From the NCBI GenBank assembly GCA_030635415.1, contig DAOVYW010000142.1, positions 1 to 6,558 of the forward strand: DNA of 6,558 nt. The letters run 5' to 3'. Under the pieces are notes generated by a model. That model ran no database searches. It had not been told where the DNA came from and saw nothing but the letters and a program-made list of their open reading frames with translations. Positions within the stretch are counted from its first letter, which is position 1, and every line of letters starts with the position of its first letter. Shown piece by piece: positions 1-4,812 of the stretch. This DNA is from Candidatus Firestoneibacteriota bacterium. Lineage in GTDB: Bacteria > Oederibacteriota > JAAXVQ01 > JAUVAV01. Position numbers and translations under genes: made by a program.

Positions 1-28
1 GTAGGGGCACGGCGTGCCGTGCCCCTAC
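1..28. repeat. REP-like palindrome, copy 1
   Basis: Thirteen-base arms, GTAGGGGCACGGC and its complement, flank a central GT. All 13 outer pairs match, so RNA or single-stranded DNA would form a long GC-rich hairpin. It differs from copy 2 (1434-1461) at only two of 28 positions. It lies in the reading frame of the transposase tail, the kind of enzyme known to act on such palindromes. The left boundary is the window edge, so the element could be longer. Confidence 0.85.
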
Positions 29-275
29 CACTGAGAAATTTGGAAAACCTATAGCTGGATCCATTCCCACCATTATCAGGGCATATAAAGCCGCAGTTAG
101 TAAAAAGATTCATGAAGTATACAAAATAAGCCATGCCATATGGCAGCGGAATTATTACGAACGGGTTGTCCGCAATGAGAAGGAATTAAAAGCATTACGT
201 GAATACATCCGCAACAATCCGATTAAATGGGAATTAGATCCGGAAAATCCGCATAAAAAGAGTAAGTCGGAATGA
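3..275 (+). CDS. REP-associated tyrosine transposase (RAYT, Y1/IS200-like), C-terminal part
   Basis: This is the last 90 codons of an ORF open to the left edge; the start and the HUH histidine motif lie outside the window. Read in the frame of the TGA at 273-275, it gives segments typical of RAYT proteins: FGKPIAGSIPTIIRAYK, then IWQRNYYERVVRNEKEL, then LREYIRNNPIKWELDPENP. The Tyr of REYIRNNP (codon 204-206) is at the position of the catalytic tyrosine that nicks single-stranded DNA and forms the 5'-phosphotyrosine link. RAYTs are domesticated relatives of IS200/IS605 transposases that act on REP palindromes. Consistent with this, a palindrome overlaps the first visible codons (1-28) and is read in frame. 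The next gene starts 22 bases downstream, so the two could share a transcript. The family call is based on several recognisable motifs. Whether the gene is intact upstream cannot be seen. Confidence 0.85.
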   Translation, partial: RGTACRAPTTEKFGKPIAGSIPTIIRAYKAAVSKKIHEVYKISHAIWQRNYYERVVRNEKELKALREYIRNNPIKWELDPENPHKKSKSE

Positions 276-297
276 TAGTCAGTAAAGGGGGGAAATA

Positions 298-1437
298 ATG
301 CCGAAACGGGTCTGGATTCTCGGTGCTGGAGCTTCCAAGGATATGGGGTATCCGCTGGGGTATGAAGTGATGATGGACATTCATAATAAATTGTGTGAGA
401 TATGTTCAAAAAGGAATGTGGATGAATATCAACGTGATATATGTGAGACTTGTGACAAACAGAACAAATTATGTCGGTCTTTGTGGATTTATTGGGATAT
501 GATAAGAGAATCGCTCAGAAGAATATATGGTCATGATCACCTTAATGAAATAGATTTTGAGGATTATTTCAGCCGGATGAGTCTGTTAAATCAAGGATAT
601 TTCCCAGTCTTTTCTGATTGGGGACATGATTATGCTAATAAAATTAGAAAAGCATTTCTTAGTGTATATTATTGGTATGGTTATCAGTTATGTGAGATTC
701 TAAAAGGAAGAAAGAACAACTATGAAAAAAACTATTTTATAAAGTGTTTAAAACATATTGCAGATAATAATGAACTTATTGTTTCGTTTAACCAGGATAT
801 TTTAGTTGAGTCTTCATTAATCGGATGGGTAGCTGCATCAGATACTCCGCCGATACATAAAGAATATTCATGCAATTCTGAGCAAATAGATGATGGAAAT
901 AAACTGAGTATTTTAAAATTGCATGGTTCTTTGAATTGGGTACTATTAGAAAAGGATAAAGTTGATCCTGAGAAACATAAAGGGATTTATGCTTTTAATA
1001 ATTCGAAATTATTCCAAAAACTTGCAGTATATGAGTCAAAAGACATGGAAACAATTACGAATAAAGAAGGCATGGCCCTGCCTTCAGTTTGTTTGCTAAT
1101 GTTGCCGGATATTTTCAAAGGGATGCCGTTTACTAATGATAAAGAGCAAACAATAGAGAATGTTTTTAAGATATTATACAACACCGCTGTTGAACATCTT
1201 GGGGCGGCAGAACAAGTTATAATTGTCGGATTTGCTGCCCGTCCGACTGATTATCTGTCTTCAATGCTTTTGAATTTAGGTTTGCGCGGCAAGACCAACC
1301 AACAGGTGGTGGTTATTGATCCGTCAGAGAATGTTCCTAAAGGGATTAGTAATAATATAAAAGAGTTTACCTATATTAGAAAAACATTTTATCAGTGGGT
1401 TGAAGAGGGTGGACTCGAATCATTTAATAAATCATAG
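298..1437 (+). CDS. SIR2-like domain protein, candidate NAD-consuming defence effector
   Basis: The protein has 379 residues, and an AGGGGGG ribosome binding site at 286-292 supports the ATG at 298. SIR2-like (SIR2_2 type) landmarks appear in order: the N-terminal nucleotide-binding loop ILGAGAS (residues 7-13), VSFNQD (162-167) with N165 where the family usually has NYD, KLHGSLNW (207-214) with H209 as the likely catalytic histidine, and IIVGFAARPTDY (308-319) near the C-terminus. Relatives in anti-phage systems hydrolyse NAD+ and cause abortive infection. That activity is inferred here from the motifs. An insertion at residues 33-58 holds two CxxC pairs and a further Cys (C33, C36, C49, C52, C58), which could bind zinc. 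No partner such as a TIR, HerA or Argonaute gene is visible, so it may act alone. The gene is AT-rich compared with its neighbours. Its stop codon TAG is the start of a palindromic repeat. A housekeeping deacetylase role is unlikely because of the family type, but cannot be excluded. Confidence 0.85.
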   Translation: MPKRVWILGAGASKDMGYPLGYEVMMDIHNKLCEICSKRNVDEYQRDICETCDKQNKLCRSLWIYWDMIRESLRRIYGHDHLNEIDFEDYFSRMSLLNQGYFPVFSDWGHDYANKIRKAFLSVYYWYGYQLCEILKGRKNNYEKNYFIKCLKHIADNNELIVSFNQDILVESSLIGWVAASDTPPIHKEYSCNSEQIDDGNKLSILKLHGSLNWVLLEKDKVDPEKHKGIYAFNNSKLFQKLAVYESKDMETITNKEGMALPSVCLLMLPDIFKGMPFTNDKEQTIENVFKILYNTAVEHLGAAEQVIIVGFAARPTDYLSSMLLNLGLRGKTNQQVVVIDPSENVPKGISNNIKEFTYIRKTFYQWVEEGGLESFNKS

Positions 1438-1461
1438 GGGCACGGCGCGCCGTGCCCCTAC
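1434..1461. repeat. REP-like palindrome, copy 2, containing the SIR2 stop codon
   Basis: The inner 26 bases (1435-1460) are a perfect palindrome with the arm TAGGGGCACGGCG. Over 28 bases it matches copy 1 except at the first base (A for G) and at position 15 (C for T). TAG at 1435-1437 is the stop codon of the upstream gene. No T-run follows, so it is not a standard intrinsic terminator, although the hairpin could protect or end the transcript. Confidence 0.9.
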
Positions 1462-1602
1462 AAACACCGGGATTGCGATGATAAACATACTATATATTTT
1501 ACCCGGAAATTGCTGAAATCCCACCCTTTACAGTATGAATGTTATTCGAATCTTATTCCAAATCGGTAAATGAAGAAGAGCATTCCCAATCACATATTTT
1601 TA

Positions 1603-1631
1603 TTTACCGTTCTTTAATTTACTGATATTAT
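1603..1631 (+). promoter_or_regulatory. Candidate sigma-70/sigma-A promoter for the regulator-metal transport operon
   Basis: TTTACC (1603-1608) matches the -35 consensus at four of six bases. It is followed after exactly 17 bases by TATTAT (1626-1631) with an upstream TG at 1623-1624, forming an extended -10. Transcription would start near 1638 and leave a leader of roughly 65 bases before the first gene. This is based on sequence match only. Confidence 0.45.
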
Positions 1632-1695
1632 CCCCATACAGGCTTTTGTCCATACTAAAATTGGTAATCAAAGAAAGACTGAATATGTTTTGAAA

Positions 1696-1700
1696 AAGGT
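1696..1700 (+). promoter_or_regulatory. Ribosome binding site of the STAS-kinase gene
   Basis: AAGGT lies upstream of two consecutive ATG codons. From the end of AAGG (1699) there are 4 bases to the ATG at 1704 and 7 to the ATG at 1707. The second spacing is the more usual, so Met2 (1707) may be the real start. The difference is one residue. Confidence 0.5.
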
Positions 1701-1703
1701 AGA

Positions 1704-3029
1704 ATGATGGATCAATCAACGGAATTTAGGGTTTCCACCAGTAGATATAATTCCAAGGTGAGGGTTTTACGTATCAAGGGATTTATTGATGTAAACGCAG
1801 CGCCTGATTTTGAGCGGGTGCTGGAAAATCTCATGAAAACCGGACATTTTCTCATTCTGGTTGATTTAGCCGAGGTTGCCTATATAAGTTCAGCCGGAGT
1901 CGGAGTTTTTGCCGGGATGCTGGAATCGGCCCGTTCCAGTGAAGCAGGAGATATTAAAATTTGCCGCGTTTCCCAAAAGTTAATGAGCGTTTTCGAAGCC
2001 ATTGGACTGAGCAGTATGATGGATTTTTTGGCGGAGGAGTCCGAAGTAACCATCTGGGCCCGGCCGCCCCAGTTACCGGAACAACTTAATAATTTTCATA
2101 TTTTCTTGGTTGACAGCGAGGTGTTTTGCGGAAGAGAATTTACCCTCCGGGTGGAGGCCCGGGATGTCGACCGGAATATTATCCGGGATTATCGCGGCGA
2201 GCCCCAGGTGATCGTGAACAGCGGGTTGGTCCTGCCTCGCAAACTGGCGAATTTCCAGGAAGGGGTTTGGGAAGGGAAGGTGGTGGTCACGGATTCCGGT
2301 ATGCTGACCATGATTCTGGTGGATGAACAGACTGAAAGCCGTTTGGATATTCTGGTGAAGGAGGAACCCCATAAAGCGGAATTTCCTTGTGCTATAACCT
2401 GTCGCTGTTGCGGCCAGGTCGCGCGGGTGAGGGGTATGGATATATACCGCTGTCGGCAGTGTAACGAGATAGTGTATGTTGATGCCTGGGCGCATATCCT
2501 GACCCTTAAGTCCGGAAGCCGGGCCCGGCGGATCAAATCCCGCTATAAGGGTATGGAATTAAAAATTAACGGGGATATTAATTACCTGAATTCCATCCGG
2601 GGTTTCATTAGTAATTTGTGCGAACAGGAAAACCTGGACGAACTAACTATCAATGCGGTAATCCTTGCCGCCGAAGAAGCGCTGCTTAATATTATCGAGC
2701 ATGGGAATGATTATGATGCCAGTCAGATGCTGAAAGTAAAGCTGAGTTTCCAGAAAAAGCAATTGGCAGTACAAATCCGTGACTATGGAGATCCGCATGA
2801 TGTTACCCAACATCAAAGCGTGTCCATCAAGTCTTGTATCCGGAAAGGCATGAAAGGCGGCGTGGGCGGCGTGTTGATTAACAAGTTGATGGACCGGGTT
2901 ACCTATCGGAGTAATAAAAATTATAATCAACTTACCCTGGTTAAACGATATCCCGTGGCCCCAAGGCGGCGCCGGAAAAGCGGCTCCTCCGCTGAACCGG
3001 CGGCGACACCTTGCCAGTCCGGGCAATGA
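1704..3029 (+). CDS. STAS / Ig-like / zinc-ribbon / RsbW-like kinase fusion regulator
   Basis: This 441-residue protein has four parts. Residues 8-115 are a STAS (anti-sigma antagonist) domain with the core YISSAGVGVF (60-69). Residues 131-217 resemble a bacterial Ig-like beta domain (FTLRVEARD, then IIRDYRGEP, then FQEGVWEGKVVVTDSGMLTM). Residues 233-253 form a zinc ribbon with C233/C236 and C250/C253. Residues 282-416 are a GHKL ATPase of the RsbW/SpoIIAB anti-sigma kinase type, with N-box EEALLNIIEHGN (E325, N329), G1 box RDYGDP (359-364), glycine-rich G2 segment KGGVGG (384-389) and closing motif NQLTLVKRY. The kinase residues look intact. In the STAS part, the position of the phosphorylated serine of SpoIIAA/RsbV appears to be Ala64. 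The chain ends in a basic, then Ser/Ala/Pro-rich tail (418-441) that overlaps the next gene. No sigma factor or PP2C phosphatase is visible nearby. Domain calls at both ends are strong and the Ig-like call is moderate. The target is unknown. ATG 1707 is an alternative start. Confidence 0.85.
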   Translation: MMDQSTEFRVSTSRYNSKVRVLRIKGFIDVNAAPDFERVLENLMKTGHFLILVDLAEVAYISSAGVGVFAGMLESARSSEAGDIKICRVSQKLMSVFEAIGLSSMMDFLAEESEVTIWARPPQLPEQLNNFHIFLVDSEVFCGREFTLRVEARDVDRNIIRDYRGEPQVIVNSGLVLPRKLANFQEGVWEGKVVVTDSGMLTMILVDEQTESRLDILVKEEPHKAEFPCAITCRCCGQVARVRGMDIYRCRQCNEIVYVDAWAHILTLKSGSRARRIKSRYKGMELKINGDINYLNSIRGFISNLCEQENLDELTINAVILAAEEALLNIIEHGNDYDASQMLKVKLSFQKKQLAVQIRDYGDPHDVTQHQSVSIKSCIRKGMKGGVGGVLINKLMDRVTYRSNKNYNQLTLVKRYPVAPRRRRKSGSSAEPAATPCQSGQ

Positions 3030-3655
3030 TGCCGCGATCCTGCCGACGGCTGGTGGGGATTTTTACGGCGGGAGGAATAATAATTCCGGTTTTGCTGGGT
3101 CTGCCGGTCAGGGGTTTAACCCATCCCCACCTTTTTGTGGATTACGAACTTTTTTTTGTTTTTAATGATAAGGGTCTGGACGGGATAAGGGAAAGATGGA
3201 CGTTTGACGAGATGTTCAGCACCATGGTCAGGGAGGAATATGACCGGGACCGTAACCAGCTTTTCGATTCCCAGGAGAACCTGGAGATTGAGGAAAATGC
3301 TTTTTTGAATTTAGAGAATTTTGACTACTTTACTTTTATCCGGATAGACGGACGTGAATTTGCGGTAAAAATGACAAGAGATTTTGAGGCCGACATCCAT
3401 GAGGGAAGAGTCAGATATACTTTTTTTGTTCCTTGCCCAGTGGCCGCCACGGAGCATTTTAAAAACCTGCAGGTTTCAATTTTCGATAAATCCTACTATA
3501 CGGCTCTGCAAATGGAGGATGATAAGCTGGTTTTAGAGGGCGCGGAACCGTTTTATTCCGTGGAAACCGAGATTAAGCGGACGAAGGAATTCATTTGCTA
3601 CGAGGAAGATGGATTTCCCGAGACCGCGGTAATCCGATTTAAGCGCCGGCCATGA
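3026..3655 (+). CDS. DUF1007 family secreted protein, partner of the NicO permease
   Basis: The predicted protein has 209 residues. The ATG at 3026 overlaps the upstream stop in an ATGA arrangement that suggests translational coupling. A TTG at 3011 and an ATG at 3029 are alternatives, and no strong ribosome binding site precedes any of them. The N-terminus is a signal peptide: basic RSCRR, then a hydrophobic stretch (about residues 9-27), then a likely cleavage site just before HPHLFVDYEL. The segment HPHLFVDYELFFVF followed by ERWTFDEMFS is the hallmark of DUF1007, whose members are exported and usually encoded beside NicO nickel/cobalt transporters. The mature N-terminus would carry the two histidines, which could bind metal (inference). 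The rest is acidic, with FTFIRIDGREF and a YTFFVPCPV segment as in the family. There is no lipobox cysteine. The molecular function of the family is not established. Confidence 0.8.
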   Translation: MMPRSCRRLVGIFTAGGIIIPVLLGLPVRGLTHPHLFVDYELFFVFNDKGLDGIRERWTFDEMFSTMVREEYDRDRNQLFDSQENLEIEENAFLNLENFDYFTFIRIDGREFAVKMTRDFEADIHEGRVRYTFFVPCPVAATEHFKNLQVSIFDKSYYTALQMEDDKLVLEGAEPFYSVETEIKRTKEFICYEEDGFPETAVIRFKRRP

Positions 3656-3715
3656 GATATTCTCAACGCTTACTTTATCGCAATGTAATTCTAGTATTGT
3701 AAGGGAAAGGCTGCC

Positions 3716-4621
3716 ATGAAGTTCTTGATTTTATTGCTGTTACTTACCTTGTTTTTGGGAGCGGCCCCGCTGTATGCCAACGTAAATCCCTTTATGGCCG
3801 GAACCGGGGACCGGACGGTGACCAGAAAAAGAGCGGGAAAAATCATCCTGTTCCAACCGCTGGTTAATTTCAGCCACCGGATCCAGAAAGAACTTAAAAT
3901 TAAAATATCGGCTTTGGGCCGGGACATACGCCGCAATCCCGGCGGGAGATCCTTTTGGTGGTTTTTGCTTCTGGCTTTTGCTTACGGAGTGGTTCACGCT
4001 TTGGGGCCCGGGCATGGAAAAACTATCGTTACGTCCTATTTTTTATGGCGTCCGGGAAGTATGCATCAAGGATTCCTGATGGGAAACCTGATTGCTTTTA
4101 TCCATGTTTTTTCGGCCGTGGTACTGGTAATGACGCTGTATTACATTTTGAAAATCAGCGGCCTGACATCATTTGAGGGTTGGAGTCACAAACTTCAAAC
4201 CCTCAGTTATTCCCTGTTAATGGTCCTGGGTTTTTTCCTGGCCTGGCGGACTTGGACAGAGTTTAGAGCGGGCCGGTCCCAAACGGAAAGGGTTTCTTCC
4301 CCGGACGCAGGTATTAAAAACCTGATAATTACCGGCTTGATCACGGGGATGATCCCTTGCCCCGGAGCGGCCATCATACTTTCTTTTTCCATTATTGTGG
4401 GTATCCTAGGGCCGGGTTTATGGGCCATGGCATGCGTGGCTTTAGGTATGGGAATTACTACTTCCTCGTTTGCGCTGGCTACGATCTTATCCCGGAGAAC
4501 CATTCTCCATTTAGCGAACCGAAATTCTAAAATCCTAATGCTGTCCCGCGCTATTCTGTCTTGGGGCGGAGCTTTGGCCATCATCGCGCTTAGCCTGCTT
4601 TTGCTGCTTGAACAGTTATAA
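3716..4621 (+). CDS. NicO/RcnA-family nickel/cobalt permease
   Basis: This 301-residue membrane protein starts at ATG 3716, five bases after AAAGG at 3706-3710. A leucine-rich signal peptide (1-21, ending LYA) is followed by a loop of about 55 residues and then about six membrane segments, near 80-105, 120-146, 163-180, 202-230, 233-257 and 277-299. Family motifs are HALGPGHGKT (94-103) in the first helix, the histidine in AFIHVFSA (127-134), and GMIPCPGAAI (211-220) in the fourth. These match NicO proteins, which move Ni2+ or Co2+ across the membrane, often as exporters. The loop between the third and fourth helices (181-199) is short and lacks the His-rich stretch of E. coli RcnA. The gene follows the DUF1007 gene by 60 bases on the same strand, a known pairing. 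Metal and direction of transport cannot be read from the sequence. Confidence 0.85.
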   Translation: MKFLILLLLLTLFLGAAPLYANVNPFMAGTGDRTVTRKRAGKIILFQPLVNFSHRIQKELKIKISALGRDIRRNPGGRSFWWFLLLAFAYGVVHALGPGHGKTIVTSYFLWRPGSMHQGFLMGNLIAFIHVFSAVVLVMTLYYILKISGLTSFEGWSHKLQTLSYSLLMVLGFFLAWRTWTEFRAGRSQTERVSSPDAGIKNLIITGLITGMIPCPGAAIILSFSIIVGILGPGLWAMACVALGMGITTSSFALATILSRRTILHLANRNSKILMLSRAILSWGGALAIIALSLLLLLEQL

Positions 4622-4665
4622 AGAAGGTAATATATTAGGCGTTCGTTATGGCATCACCGAAAGTT

Positions 4666-4693
4666 GTAGGGGCGTTTAATTAAACGCCCCTAC
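4666..4693. repeat. REP-like palindrome, copy 3, with a divergent core
   Basis: A perfect 28-base palindrome with the arm GTAGGGGCGTTTAA. It has the outer GTAGGGGC arm of copies 1 and 2, but an AT-rich core instead of the GC-rich one. It lies between two convergent genes and could serve as a two-way transcript end. There is no T-run on either side, so it is not a canonical intrinsic terminator. Confidence 0.85.
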
Positions 4694-4812
4694 GTCGCGT
4701 GGCTGACATGTCCAGGCTTTTGAGAGTTTGAAAAACAGCATGAATTATTCATTTGCAGAAAAGCGAATGGCGGGTATATTACGGAGAAAACCCGGTTCCG
4801 TTTCAGCCGATA

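Larger units (their letters stand above)
1462..1703. other. Intergenic region between the SIR2 gene and the regulator operon
   Basis: This is about 240 bases without a convincing ORF on either strand. It is AT-rich in its middle part and holds a sigma-70-type promoter candidate (1603-1631). An 8-base inverted repeat, CGGTAAAT at 1564-1571 and ATTTACCG at 1602-1609, has its right arm overlapping the candidate -35 hexamer. It could be an operator, but at this length it could also be chance. No RNA gene or riboswitch was recognised. Confidence 0.5.

Noticed and set aside
155..409. Minus-strand ORF across the end of the RAYT gene and the start of the SIR2 gene
   Set aside because: It is antisense to two well-supported genes, with no family resemblance in its translation.
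1434..1461. Intrinsic terminator of the SIR2 gene
   Set aside because: The hairpin is strong but the following bases (CAAACACCGGG) have no T-run, and the same sequence occurs at 1-28 within a coding frame. It is annotated as a repeat instead.
1..1461. CRISPR array or direct-repeat array
   Set aside because: Only three palindrome copies are present, thousands of bases apart and without regular spacers.
1661..1689. TTGGTA and TATGTT with a 17-base spacer as the promoter of the STAS-kinase gene
   Set aside because: Transcription would start at about 1696, on top of the ribosome binding site at 1696-1700. The candidate at 1603-1631 fits better.
2073..2536. Overlapping minus-strand ORFs inside the STAS-kinase gene
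   Set aside because: They are antisense shadows of a GC-richer coding region whose plus-strand product has clear domains throughout.
4740..4752. Small palindrome ATGAATTATTCAT
   Set aside because: It is short and AT-rich in a non-coding gap, has no run of T beside it and no link to a promoter, so chance is a sufficient explanation.
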